Shown here: piece after piece, positions 33,705-45,455 of the stretch
Position numbering within the stretch: position 1 is the stretch's first letter
Layout: each line of letters starts with the position of its first letter
Source of the DNA: Alentia gelatinosa
Taxonomy: Eukaryota; Annelida; Polychaeta; Phyllodocida; Polynoidae
Reading direction: 5' to 3'
Length of the DNA stretch: 64,000 nt
Assembly: GCA_950022655.1 (NCBI GenBank)
Contig: OX465589.1
Span: 27,296,970-27,360,969, forward strand
The notes under the pieces: model-generated
What the model was told of the DNA's origin: nothing
What the model saw: the letters and a program-made list of their open reading frames with translations, nothing else
Database searches by the model: none
Translations under genes and position numbers: made by a program

Positions 33705-34547
33705 TTATCCCTCTATCATCCCCTTTCACTTGCATCTATACTGTTAATCATTACTATTTATTTATTATTATTGTAGATGTCCAAGTGTAAATGGAAGCAA
33801 TATTCAATGTTATAAAATCCCTGTTTGTTAGAAAAAAAATTTTAAAACACCGTCTGTTTGTGAGGATTTCTGTTGGAAAACAGATTTTCTTCTCGAATGC
33901 ACAAAATACATTTTACCCCCGACTATTTCAACCAGCTTTGTAGGCCTATACTCGTTGCAGCTGTAATGATTGTGGGTTAGCGCCAAGCTGCATATTCTTT
34001 CTGGAGAAATTATGGCCCGGTTTGGATTGTTGCTGTGTTCATACTTGATGATGTAAAAATGATCTGAAATATAGAATAATCTCTTTGTGACCCTGGAATC
34101 AATGATAATGGACAAGAATTGTTTGATGTAAACGCCGCAGTCAAACATGCATTGAACATGTTTGGGACGCGGGAATCAAGCAATGGTAGACTGGATCCAT
34201 TGCAGGTTCACCTGTAATACACAATTTATCCACTATGTAAGCAGGGATCCTTTGCTGTGAAATCTCGGCATGGAAGGATCATCCTCGGTTTTGCCATTAT
34301 GGCTGAGTTCACCTGCCGGATCCTACCCATTGGGATAATCCCTCACAAAGAAGAAGTTAAACATTGCCATATGTTAGACCATGGAAAGAGCCACGGCTTT
34401 CCTTATTGAATACGATACTATTGGCGAATGTTGTCGGAACAAAAATCTTTATGGGACATCTGTCTCTGACCATGTCTATGTATCCCTGTAAGATCTAGAT
34501 TTTAACAAGAGCCAGCAACTCTAAAAAAAATCCTAACATGCATACAA
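33705..34547. other. Non-coding, nothing recognised
   Basis: AT-rich; the 106-codon - strand frame at 33828-34148 has no recognisable feature. Confidence 0.35.
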
Positions 34548-34573
34548 TCAGAGAGAGAGAGAAAGAAAGAGAA

Positions 34574-34618
<45 letters not shown>

Positions 34619-34643
34619 GAAAGAGAGAGAGAAAGAGAGAGAG
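34548..34643. repeat. (GA)n purine tract
   Basis: About 95 bases of AGAGAG interrupted by AAAGA words, all purine on the + strand except two cytosines. A simple-sequence repeat able to adopt triplex structure. Confidence 0.95.
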
Positions 34644-36176
34644 GTCGTCCATACACATGTCTCCTCATGCATGATGTTTTCTAATGTTCCTTTAATTCCT
34701 TCTCGGAACCTCTATTCTTGTAAATGATAATTTATATTGACCAAAAGAACAAACCAACAGAAATTCAATTCGTCCTGGAAGATCCGTCTTGGGATATTGC
34801 ATCCTGAAATATGTACAGTAAACTTCAAATAGATTTCGTTGCATCATCATTTTTAATGACATATCTTTATACATAATCTGCGGTATTGTTTGCCTGTGGC
34901 AGCTTTTCCATTATATTTCATACTTTATACATATTCCCTTCCCAGGTTGTAGAATAGCTGTGGATGAAACTGACGTGTATCAAATTGTGCTGAAGTATCA
35001 AACCACAGTAACAAGGATATCTGATTATACAGGACGCATGTATTTTACTTATTTAGAGAGATATATCATTTTATTAGGTTTATAGAAGTTTCTGTCTCCG
35101 GACCTTTATCAGGAAAATATATAATTTACAAAGGATGAATTGAGGGGGCTTGTTGGCCTGGGAAATGTGGGAATTTCGAATTATAAGCCAAATCCAAAAA
35201 CGCCACCAAAAATAGAACAAAACACAAAGAAAAAACTGTCTTAGAATCAATTCTCAAAAATCGGTTGGCTCAAAATGATTATCGGGCTGATGAAATGACC
35301 CCCTACTATGAGTACCATAATCCAAATTCATTGTTTTTGCCAAAACATACAAAAGACAACATAAATCGGGATGGGAGAAATAGTTGTTTGCAGAATATCA
35401 AAGTGGTCTTAAATATCACAGTCACAGGTTACAATGTACATGTGTTTCAAAGTAGAATTTTGTTATTCCAATATTGAAGATCCAAAAGGAAAGTAAATAG
35501 GTCACTAAAAGTACATACAGACTTTTCAGCAAAGGTGGAGTGCGAGATAAAAAAAAGTATTTTCTATGATAATTTCTGTCATGTTTTCTATTAGACCTAG
35601 TTAGTACCAATACTGCCACTGCCCTATATAAGTTCCATACGTATGTCTGTGAGCGGGACGAGAATGGAAGCAAATCATTTGCTGAGCAGCTCTGTGAATG
35701 AGTGATGCTGCCTCCAGTCACCGCCACTGCTACCAGACCTTCATGGCTGCTTCTACTAGCAGCCCCTCAGCCTGCTCCAATACCACCATCACCCTGCCCT
35801 GCCCTCCTCTCTCGTTGTAACAGTGCCCACGCGACTCCACCACATCGTTACAGCTAGAGCTACTCGGACCACACAGCTATCCCGCAGGTGAGCAGCTTAC
35901 ATGTACTCATACATAGCACCTTAGTAGAAATGCCCGTCTCTCCACGGCAGGCCTCTACCTCGGCCTGGGAGACTCAGATTTTCTGTTGTATTACACGTTG
36001 CTCCTCACTGAGCCGCTCATGGTGTAGGCTCGCATGGGAAGCCCTCACAGGTGCGTCCGGCGCCGCTCTGCGGGCGGTGAAAGGAAGTGTGAGGCACCGA
36101 AGTAACGCTCAAAGAACGGCATGAGGCTCACGGGCAACACTCATGTATGTATTACTCTATCGTGATGCCTACCGTA
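34644..36176. other. Non-coding stretch with a GC-richer island
   Basis: From about 35640 to 36120 the sequence is markedly GC-richer than its surroundings. It contains a donor-like CCGCAG/GTGAGC at 35887. It might be a promoter or 5' exon region, but no convincing protein is encoded. The remainder is empty. Confidence 0.3.
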
Positions 36177-36438
36177 AGGCCTGGCGTCCACCTACTACGA
36201 TAGAAATTTAAACCTACCGATATGGCACCCATACAAAAAGCAAATATCGGAGACAAATATATATATCGGGAAGGTGCAAAATCGTAAACACATATCCATT
36301 CTTGTGTGTATGGGGTTTTAATCGGCGTCTTTTCGCCCCAATATAAGGTGACCTTCCGACGCGATTTTGATTTTTTTAATCGGGAGTTGAATTGTAGACC
36401 ATATCGGAGTCATATCGTAGTAGGTGGACGCCAGGCCT
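36177..36438 (+). mobile_element. TA-flanked MITE, AGGCCTGGCGTCCACCTACT family, copy 1
   Basis: Ends AGGCCTGGCGTCCACCTACT and the inverse AGTAGGTGGACGCCAGGCCT. TA precedes the left end; the right flank is GA, perhaps a mutated TA. Aligns along its length with 40841-41120. Tc1/mariner-like mobilisation is inferred only from the TA flanks. Confidence 0.8.
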
Positions 36439-37072
36439 GAAACGTCGTGTGATAGAGACCATAGGATTACACGTTTGCGGTAGAAGTTCCATGTGAAATC
36501 TTTCGTGAAATATGTCAGGGGAGTTCGTATTTATTGAAGTTCTTATTTCTCCTAGAGTATGGCTTAGGGTTGCTTACGGTACTTTATGATCCCTTTCTTC
36601 TAGCCGCTATCATGTCAGGTTTATACGAGCCCAACTGGGTAATTCATGACGAATAAGACAAATGTGGCTCTTGAAGCCCAATGAAGCAGAATGACGTTAG
36701 GAATGTTGCCCCAAGATTAATCCTGCAAAGGCATAACTTATTATGATATTTGCATTAGGTTAGAGGTTATGTATGTTGGCGTTTCTCAAAAACCACGAAT
36801 ACGCCATATATCTATACTGGCCTTCTATTACATATTGAATCATATATGGGAAAGAAATGGTGAATTATATTATTCTGAAATGATTTGAATAACAAGTTCT
36901 CTCTAGTCATAGTGATGATCAAGACGTGACAAATGATAGCTATTGGGCTATGGAAGTAGCCATCTTGCCTCCGACAGTGCTCAATATAAGCCAAACTGGC
37001 GGGTGGAGTTGGGTCGGCAGTAGGCCTTTGTGGCCTTAGGCCGTCTCACTTTTCCCACCTAGCGTTACTGTT
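36439..37072. other. Non-coding, nothing recognised
   Basis: No repeat partner or exon seen. Confidence 0.4.
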
Positions 37073-37596
37073 TAGTACCCATCGATTACGGAGTCTCCAT
37101 AGGAAATGTATAGGGCACCTGGAAACAGCTACCAAGAGATTCTAGCATGTCAGAATCTCCTGCAGGAGATTCCGGAAAAATAGACCTGTCCATAATGAAG
37201 TCGAATCACCATGTACTTCGACTGTTCATTCAATATTAATTGTCTAGAATCAATCATAATAATATCATTTACCATCAGAAATCACTGTCATAACAGACTT
37301 TGCATGCTAAAAGTACAGGTTAATGGTGAACTATATCATTGGTGTAAGTCTACACCGAATTACTGCCACACTTGACAGTGCTGTGATGTCAATAACTAAA
37401 TGGCTTACAGAAACTTTTTTATGGCAATAGATTTGTTATTAATCTTGTAGGTGGGTAATGAATACAATAACGACTGGTTTTGTATACGAATGACCGTAAT
37501 CTCCTCGTAGTTGACGACGTAATATCCTCGCTAATCGCTCGGATATTACTATGCCTCAAATATTCGGAGATTACGGCCACTCGTACACAAAACCAG
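37073..37596 (+). mobile_element. Foldback element, TATTACCCACC type, copy 2
   Basis: Starts with a degenerate TAGTACCCATC where copy 1 has TATTACCCACC, followed by GATTACGGAGTCTCC. The right motif GGTGGGTAATG is at 37450-37460. The foldback at 37474-37596 begins ACTGGTTTTGTATACGAATG. It aligns with 18407-18943 from end to end, which fixes the element as about 525-540 bp including the hairpin. Confidence 0.85.
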
Positions 37597-38020
37597 TCAT
37601 TATTGTGTATTTCAAAACACTATTCACATACCTCAACACATCACCATCCCGCGCACCCTGCGCTCACCACACCACTACCGTCTTCACCACTCCACTACTC
37701 GCCCACGCTCATACGTAGCTCATGATTTTCTTATCCCACCAACACATTTTTTCTTTTATTTTTATTTCATTGATAAACTCTCATAAAACATTATCAACAT
37801 TTTATGAAGGGGCATTTATACTATACTGGATCAACTTTTACCCCACATCTTATCAACTCTTATTTGTATATATATACCATTTTATCAACTCTGTTTATAC
37901 AAACCTATTTTATTCACCCATCCCGTCGTCATCTTATCAGTTCTAGGTGGCTAGAGTGGTGATTAATGAATTGTAATCTCGACTTGCCATATTGGGGTTT
38001 TAACCTCGTCTAACGATTAT
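37597..38020. other. Non-coding, CA/TC-rich
   Basis: Pyrimidine- and CAC-rich sequence; open frames reflect composition bias. Confidence 0.4.
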
Positions 38021-38185
38021 GGGCCCATCCATAAAGTACGATTTTTTTTGAGGATTTCTGAAATTTTGGACCCCCCACCCTTTCTCTCCATCCTGTACGT
38101 AATGGAACATAGCCAAATTTTCCAAGATTTCTTGCCCACCCACCCCCTACCCCCCTCGGTGCGTACGTACTTTATGGATGGCCCC
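38021..38185. mobile_element. Short MITE, GGGCCCATCCATAAAGTACG ends
   Basis: GGGCCCATCCATAAAGTACG on the left and CGTACTTTATGGATGGCCCC on the right, with T-rich and C-rich runs inside. From memory, elements with similar ends are common in several invertebrate genomes. Confidence 0.75.
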
Positions 38186-38295
38186 TATCAGTGGTTTATA
38201 AAAGCGGCTGTGCCCCAATTTAAAGCAAACTCAGAGAGACGTCTGATCTCTAGAGTATGAATAAAAGTCAACTTAGCAGGTGAGAAGACTATCGT

Positions 38296-38694
38296 AAAAC
38301 CGGATGAGTTTTAATCTAGGCCTCCGTATGCTACGACTGGAGTTTGGCGTAGTTATATCACGAGGTGGAGCCTAGTGATATCCGGAGCCAAAACTCCAGG
38401 AGTCGCATACGGGAGCCCAGATTAAAACGAATAAGGTTTTGATTTTATCCTACCCCCTGTGAACGATATTTCTATGTGAGGATAATAACAGAAAACATGA
38501 TAAAAACTTTCTGAAGTCCTCCATATAGCTCTCCTTGCTGCTCTGAAGATGCTTGGAACTACTTTCAGCTGCTGAACTCTGATTGGTCCATTTTTTGTAC
38601 CCTCCTAGGAGCGATTTTTTATCCATATGCGACATACGGGTGCATACGGAAAGTCAATGTTAAGCCTATGGGATTTTATATTAGGGGTAGGATA
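38296..38694 (-). mobile_element. Foldback element, TATCCTACCCC type, copy 4 (long body)
   Basis: In reverse orientation: foldback 38296-38440 (arms AAAACCGGATGAGTTTTAAT and near-inverse), TATCCTACCCC at 38446-38456, a 227-base body, and GGGGTAGGATA at 38684-38694. Both ends and the foldback align with the copy at 16955-17252. The middle of the body does not, so bodies are replaceable while the ends are conserved. Confidence 0.8.
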
Positions 38695-40840
38695 ATACTG
38701 TATCGGCACTGGTGTATAACCTTTAAAAACTAACGTTGTACCGCACATATTGTTGGTGAATCCGGCTCAGCCTGCGGTTACATATATACAAACCTAGACG
38801 CTATTACTGCTGAAAGGCTCCTCCTGGAAAGCATCACTTTAGCCCACTTACAGATGGCATTTTCCAAAGCGGCTGAATCTTGTTTAAACTATTGAGTTGA
38901 TTACAGAAAGCGACGAGTGGGAAAGGAAAGGAAGGCTGTAGGATGGCTCGAGTCCAATAAGACTTCATGCACAGAGATGGTGGTGAGCAAGATGTGTATA
39001 TATGTAGCCCCTAATGGAGCAATTTGTATCCCTCATCACCTCATATCTTGTTAGTGACTTTGACATGTGAGCACCCACCCCGCTGCCGTACGGCGCTAGA
39101 GGCTCACTACTGTCTGGGGTTTCACTATCTTGTTAATGTGGTCAGTATGTATGAACTAGGTTACGAGTCAAAGGTTATGATTAGATGGACATAGCAATGC
39201 TCAGTAGATCTATTGCGATGATGATGTGGTATATCTTGAATCATCCGTAGTGTCTGTTGTTCCAATAACAAAACGAAAACCAGCTTATCGATAGGAGTAA
39301 CACTTATACTTGGAACCTTGAGCTTTTTGAATAGGTATAGTCGTGTAGGATTTAGAATCCCTGTCTTTCTAAAATAGAGTTAATTCGAACGGCCCCAAAG
39401 TGCTACTACTAATGACAAGCCTATTTTAGTTAATATATGGGGGCATGGTTGGTAGGGCGAATACGTAGCCACGGAAGTAGTTTCAGGTTTGTCCACCCGG
39501 GACGGACCGCGATGGGAATCAGGTAAGGGGTGGCGCCACCAGCATCGCCCTAACTGACTACAGAATAAAACAGTGGCAACCATTGGTAGTGTGGCTTTCC
39601 CGCCGCTCTTTGTCTGGTTTTTTTCTCAGCCAATGAAAATCCTCAAAAAAGGTTTGGTGACCGAACTAACCAATGGAAGTCTTTCTCTGTTAAAATATTC
39701 ACAAGTTATGAATATTAATCAACCCCTGGGCGCCTAAGCTGAGGCGTCTGTTCAGTCCCTTGCTCAATAATAGTCGCGGTAGCTGGTACGACCATACTGC
39801 ATAAAATGATAAACAGTGTATGTTTATGAGTTGACGTGCAGAGAGTCCCGCCTTCCCAAACCCCTACAGGAAAAGAGGGAAACGTAACATCCCAAAATTG
39901 ATTACCTTTTTAACAACATATTAGAATACATTTGCGTGCATATGGATACCTCTGATGCATATAAACACCCAGAATTGGTTATTTCCCTTTCAGAGCTAGT
40001 TTCATAAGACAAATTGGCTTAACAGATTGTTATAATTCCTGATCGTAATGGTGTAGTTCAGTTCAACTGATTGAAATCGTTATCTGCCAAGGAGGATTAT
40101 AAAGGACTTATTTCAGTGAGTGGTTTATAGATCCAGGGCAATATCGCGTGTTTTATATAGAATAGAGAAAGGTACTTTGAAATTTATATAGATTGTCACC
40201 CACAAGTATTATTTAATGCATTAAAACGCTCAGAATATGTAAAATTACTACCATGATCAAATAACTGTAGGTACTGACTCAAATATGAGGTACCCACCAG
40301 ATGGGAAATTCTCCAGGACAAGACAAATACTATTTACATTACGTACTCTAGTGCTGAGTCACCATTCCTTCAAATTACCAATTACCTCAAACAAAAGAGG
40401 TGTTACATCACTTCAGCAGCTATTTGCATTGGTTAATGTTATTGAATGAATACATGAAATATAATCTTGCTAACAATTTTACTGTATGCGAAAACTTTAG
40501 AACGTATGTATAGTACAAAAAAGCTAAATAGATATAAAAGATCTTATGCAGTCGAACGAATCTACTAGCAGTGCAACATGATAATAGCTAACCATGCATA
40601 ACAAGTACTAAAAATCTGAGGCATAGTTAATGGTTTTGTTCTTCATTTCCTGTGGACACCTCATGGGGAAAAGTGAGTGGCATGTGTGTATTCTTTCCAT
40701 ACTCATGGTCTATTTTTAGAGGAGTAGTTAGGTTCAGTGACGTCAACATACTCACCTCAGAACAGACTAGTTGAGTAGTGCCGTTACCGTTCGGTGTTTG
40801 CTCTACAGCACCAGCCACACATAGGCCACATGTGATAATA
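38695..40840. other. Non-coding stretch
   Basis: No gene or repeat recognised in 2.1 kb. A GC-richer patch at 39450-39560 is open for 67 codons on the - strand without further support. Confidence 0.4.
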
Positions 40841-41120
40841 AGGCCTGGCGTCCACCTACTACGATAGAAATTTAGACCTCCCGATATGGCACCGATACAA
40901 AAAGCAAATATCGGAGACATATCGGGAAGGTGCAAAATCGTAGACATATATGTCTAGAGATGCTAATCCACCACGCATTGTATGGGTTTTTTATCAATGT
41001 TTAATCGCAGAAACGTGGTCAACTGCCCCGATATTCGGTGACCTTCTAACGCGATTTAGATTTAGAAGGTGCATTGTAGACCATATCGGAGCCATATCAT
41101 ACTAGGTGGACGCCAGGCCT
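40841..41120 (+). mobile_element. TA-flanked MITE, AGGCCTGGCGTCCACCTACT family, copy 2
   Basis: Complete copy with TA at 40839-40840 and 41121-41122, and ends AGGCCTGGCGTCCACCTACT and inverse. About 20 bases longer than copy 1. Confidence 0.85.
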
Positions 41121-41228
41121 TAGTATCTGAGAACTGAAGGTTTCTACGCTCAGTCTTATACTATAACACCACTTTTTTTGGCATAGGGCCGAAGACACAC
41201 CGATCAAGAAACCAGGCGATCTAAGTTA

Positions 41229-41618
41229 AAGCCTGCCCCCACCTACCACGATTCTGGTCCAGATTGGCCTTACGACAGCCTTCCCGACACCATTCCAATT
41301 CTAGCGTGAGGTCTGGCAAAATCGTGGTAGGTGGAACAGGTTTCTGCGATTCCGTTTACGACAGCTCACGATAGGCTGCGATGAAAACGCCAATCGTGGA
41401 GGTCCCGATAATTTCCAACATGTTGGAAATTTCGTAGCCTGTCGTTGGGTATCGTAGCCTATCGGGAAGATATCGTGGTCAGCGCGTATGATTCACCAAT
41501 TGGATCACGACAGAGGTCTACGATTCGGGGACCTCCCGATAGGTCACGATTTCGCCATTTCAAATCGTAGCAATCGGGAAGCATGTCATGGTCTATCGTG
41601 GTAGGTGGGATCCCCTCT
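41229..41618. mobile_element. TA-flanked MITE, CCACCTACCACGAT type
   Basis: TA at 41227-41228 and 41619-41620. The inner ends are CCCACCTACCACGAT and the inverse ATCGTGGTAGGTGGG. The interior repeats ATCGTAG/CTATCGGGA/TCACGAT words many times in both orientations. The termini are related to, but distinct from, the AGGCCTGGCG family 110 bases upstream. Confidence 0.75.
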
Positions 41619-41621
41619 TAT

Positions 41622-42090
41622 CGTCAATACAAAATTGCGAGTACGTGAGGTATTATTTATTATTTCACTTGATTATTACTTCAGAGGCTAAATTATCGAT
41701 GAGAGATATTGCTCTGAAATAAAATGGCACAAACATGCAAAGTTATGTTAGCGATTCTAGAGATCGCTGCCGTTACGGGTGTGATGCGAAAAACGGTTGC
41801 CCTGCGAAAAGTGGTTATTATCGCCCACACCATACGCGCATCCGTCTGGACAAGTTCTTCCGTTGAGATATCACGGACTATTGGACGTACTACTATTCTG
41901 ATGTGATTTTAATGTAAACAAATGAAAAAAGAATAGTATTTAGACATGAGAATTACAGGTCGTGATATGTCGTGATATGCTAATAATTTCACTCTCCAAT
42001 CGTGGACTTCATCACTGTGTGGGCGATAATTACCACTTTTCGCAGGGTAACCGTTTTTCGTATCACACTGGCTTGGTGTGTCCCCACCAG
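41622..42090. mobile_element. Left-truncated gcgat-type MITE interrupted by a second inverted-repeat element
   Basis: 41622-41775 matches the interior and right half of the MITE at 47944-48164 (CGTCAATACAAAATTGCG ... GCGATTCTAGAGATCGCTGC). Its terminal TGGCTTGGTGTGTCCCC lies at about 42071-42087. Between them sits a foreign element with ~52-base inverted arms, 41779-41832 and 42017-42069 (GTGATGCGAAAAACGGTT and inverse). Confidence 0.65.
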
Positions 42091-44037
42091 AACATACCGC
42101 CGTCATCTAAAGAAAAATGGTTGACAAACGAAGTTTTGGAGTACTTGTTAGACAAAGACAGAGCAATGCGTAAGGCTAGACGCACAAATGATCCTGACGA
42201 CTACATCACAGCTAGATTAATGAGAAATAATGCAAAAAAACTGGTTGATGGTGCTAAAGCTGAGTATATTAAAAATAACTTTGAAAAAAACTCCAAAGAT
42301 AGCAAAAGATTCTGGAGGGAGATTTCTCAAATATTGCCACAAACGAAAGATAGGTCTAAAATTGTTCTTAATAATGACGATTCAGGGTTGGAAGTACCTC
42401 ATGGTGAGACAGCCGCCTATATCAACTCTTATTTTACTAGCATCGGTCCTAAATTGGCTGAGAAATTTAATGAAAATTGGATCAATCATGTTAATAATAC
42501 TGACACTTTTTTTAGTGATATTTCTCTAGGAGAGGACGAAGTATTAACTGCTATAAAAGACATAGACGTTTGGAAAGCATCCAATATTGAGGGTATTACT
42601 TCTAAATTTGTGAAGACTGCGCTACTCGCTGTACCTAAACTAGTCACCCACCTATTCAATCTTTCCCTCTCAACGGGGATCTTTCCCTCGGGTTGGAAAT
42701 TAGCATCGGTCATACCGCTCAAGAAAAATGGGGAAAGTAAACTTGTTTCTAATCTCCGGCCGATTTCCCTGTTGCCCTTATTAGGGAAGGTGCTTGAGAA
42801 ACTGGTCCATGGTCGAATCTCAGACTATTTTGAACATCATAAATTATTATTTTCTAACCAGGGAGGGTTTAGAGCAAACCACTCGACTGTGGATACGTGC
42901 ATTAAACTAACTGAGGATATTTTAAGTGCGGGCAACGATGGGGAACTGACATTGGTTTGTTACATTGATCAGCGCAAAGCGTTTGATACGGTCGATCACC
43001 TAATTTTAACAAGGAAACTGTAGCTAATGGGAGTAAGGGGAAAGTTGCTCAAATGGATTTCTAATTACCTAAGTGGTCGGTACCAGAAAACATTGGCCAA
43101 CAATAAATTGTCTGAAAGCAAACTAATTACATGCGGTGTGCCCCAGGGTTCAACTCTGGGGCCGCTTTTCTTCCTATGTTACATAAATGATCTGCCAAAT
43201 GTCGTGCGAGGTGCAAAAATATATTTCTATGCCGATGATACTGCTATACTAGTTTCTGGTAGGGATCATCATGACCTGGTCAACCGACTTCAATCTGAGC
43301 TGGATTTGTTATTGTCATGGTGTAGACAGAATAAGCTGACTATAAATGAAACAAAATCTCAGTATATGTTTTTCGGATCTTCTAGGGCTTTAAAAGGTAT
43401 TCCTGACTACGATATTTCGATTAATAACTATAAGCTAGATCGTGTTTTTCATTACAAATATCTAGGTTTTACCTTAGATCAACACCTAAATCTTAACAAA
43501 CATATAGAAAATACTATCAAAATTGTAGCTCACAAACTGTATGTTCTAGGGTATATTAGAAAGTATTTGAACACAAATGCTGCACTCTGTATCTATAAAT
43601 CAATGGTGCTTCCCTATATAGATTATGGTAATATTTTGATGGGTGCAATGCATAAAGTGCTACTAAATAAACTACAAGCCCTGCAGAACAAGGGACTGCG
43701 AATTTGTATGAAGAGAGATATAAGGTCCAGTGTAGTCAATTTACACAAAGATGCAGGAGTTGCATACTTGTCTGACAGGTCAAATGCTCACTACTATATG
43801 TACCGTAAGCAAGGGGTTACTAATTTAATTCAGGAAGCTCGCAGAGACACAAGGCAGACCAGAGGAAAAATTTTAAATGTTAAGCTCCCAAAAAATGAGT
43901 GGTATCGATCAGGAGCTATGTACAGAGGATCAACTTTGTGGAATTGGCTCCCCACAAATGTCAGAAATATTGATTCATACTCCAAATTTAAGTTTTCCCA
44001 GAAGAAATTTATGTTGTCACGACTTGTAAACCATTGA
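42091..44037 (+). pseudogene. LINE reverse transcriptase, one premature stop
   Basis: A single frame interrupted only by TAG at 43021-43023 (RKL-stop-LMGVRGKLLKW). Before the stop: linker (KEKWLTNEVLEYLL...RFWREI), then RT motifs NLRPISLLPLLGKVLEK, NQGGFRANHSTVD and YIDQRKAFDTVDH. After it: GVPQGSTLGPLFFL, the catalytic YADD at 43228-43239, LTINETKSQYMFFG and HYKYLGFTLD. The tail reads YRGSTLWNWLPTNVRNI, ending TGA 44035-44037. Codons before about 42091 belong to the upstream MITE, so the apparent methionine at 41962 is not the gene start. The lone nonsense codon suggests a fairly recent death. Confidence 0.85.
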
Positions 44038-44600
44038 CTGTTGACCACTTCCGTTGTACCTATAATTACTTGTTGACTTGTGGGTTTTGCGCAACCTGTG
44101 CTTTGCTGGTTTGTGTTGCTGGACATCCATGCCTTGAGAGTTTCCACTATCCATCCTTCGTTGACCTGTTTTACTGTGTATTGAAAGTCATACCCAGTTG
44201 TTAACCATGTTGGTATGTGCTATTGCTTTTGTGTTTAAGTGAACCGACTAACTGATGTAAGTAACTTTGTGATCAAAAACAAGTCTTTACCATGATTGGA
44301 ACACATTTTTTATTGCATATGTGAGGTGTACACCCTAGGTTTTGTTTACTACCGGGACTAGCTGTTCTAATGAACACACATTATATGAACTCTCTGCTAG
44401 TATTGGACTTTTGTCTCAATGTATTATATGCTTCAAGAACTTACTGCCTACAATTGGACTTTGTTCAAAGTGACTGATACTGGTATTTAAATGCCAAATC
44501 CCAACATCACAAAGAATGTCTGTGAAACATATGTATGTACTCATGCAATACTGCACGAACACTAAAACCAGCTCTGATGCTGAAGTTCATGTAGTCTAAA
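42091..44600 (+). mobile_element. 5'-truncated non-LTR retrotransposon (LINE), Jockey/CR1-like
   Basis: Begins at the end of the interrupted MITE and carries only the linker, reverse transcriptase and C-terminal region; the endonuclease is missing. The 3' untranslated part is estimated to end near an AATAAAAAAAGTAAA string at 44600. Neither end nor target duplication could be fixed. 5' truncation is the usual outcome of target-primed reverse transcription. Confidence 0.75.
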
Positions 44601-45162
44601 TATCGAAATAAAAAAAGTAAAACAATCTAGAAATGTAAATTACATTGCCACTTTTGTCTGAACAAGTTCGACTTGACAAATTTAATTTGTAAACCTTTGT
44701 TTTCTTGGGAAGAGTTAAATTGATTGAGATACGATTACAGTATATTTTACAATCCCGTGTATTTGAGGTTGAAATTAATGAAACTGTTAGGTTAGCCCAG
44801 ACCGGATATAGAGCCATTGACAAACCTACTATGTGAAGAAATACTACAGTTACCCGGCCTCAGACTCGAAACCGATTCCCCTCCCCCTAAATGAACTTAT
44901 AGTGTGTGCCGACGTTTAGTTAGACGTAATTACAGGCGTTTTGTGAATAGATTGATGTGCCCTATACTCATAGCAGATCGGACTGGTACAAAATCTAGTT
45001 AAGTAATACTGACATGTGATCGCACCAAGTCGTAGAACAGCAAACTCACGCAGCTGGCTGGCTCCTAATTATAGAGCGGTAAACAGACCTCTGACTGCTG
45101 GCGGAGAGGACACGAACTCAAAACCTAATTCTTACCGCAGAGGTCAGACCTTTCCGTCACTA
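44601..45162. other. Non-coding, nothing recognised
   Basis: No exon or repeat identified. Confidence 0.4.
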
Positions 45163-45381
45163 CCGGGGACACACCAAGCGAGTCAAGTTGGCGATCTCTG
45201 GAATCGCCAACACAAAACTTCACGTATGTGAAATATCATTTTATAATAATATCTCCCACTGATAATTTAACTTCTCGGAAGCAATAATCAGGTGAAATAT
45301 GAAATTTTAGCTCACACAGACGCCATTTTGTGCTGGCGATTCCAGATATCGCCACCTTTCTTTCTTGGTGTATCTCCGGCA
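45163..45381. mobile_element. gcgat-type MITE, copy 1 (219 bp, TA flanks)
   Basis: TA at 45161-45162 and 45382-45383. The left end reads GGGGACACACCAAGCGAGTC then GGCGATCTCTGGAATCGCC; the right end is the inverse (GGCGATTCCAGATATCGCC ... CTTGGTGTATCTCCGG). Confidence 0.8.
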
Positions 45382-45387
45382 TAATGC

Positions 45388-45455
45388 CAAGGACACACCA
45401 AGCGAGTCAAGGTGGCGATCTCTGGAATCGCCAATACAAAATAGCTTGGTGTATC
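45388..45455. mobile_element. Deletion derivative of the gcgat-type MITE
   Basis: Contains only the two termini: GGACACACCAAGCGAGTCAA..GGCGATCTCTGGAATCGCC, then directly CTTGGTGTATCTCC. It lies 6 bases from the complete copy. Confidence 0.7.

Noticed and set aside
41962..42090. Apparent N-terminus of the LINE protein
   Set aside because: These codons lie in the upstream inverted-repeat element and MITE end; LINE similarity starts only after about 42091.
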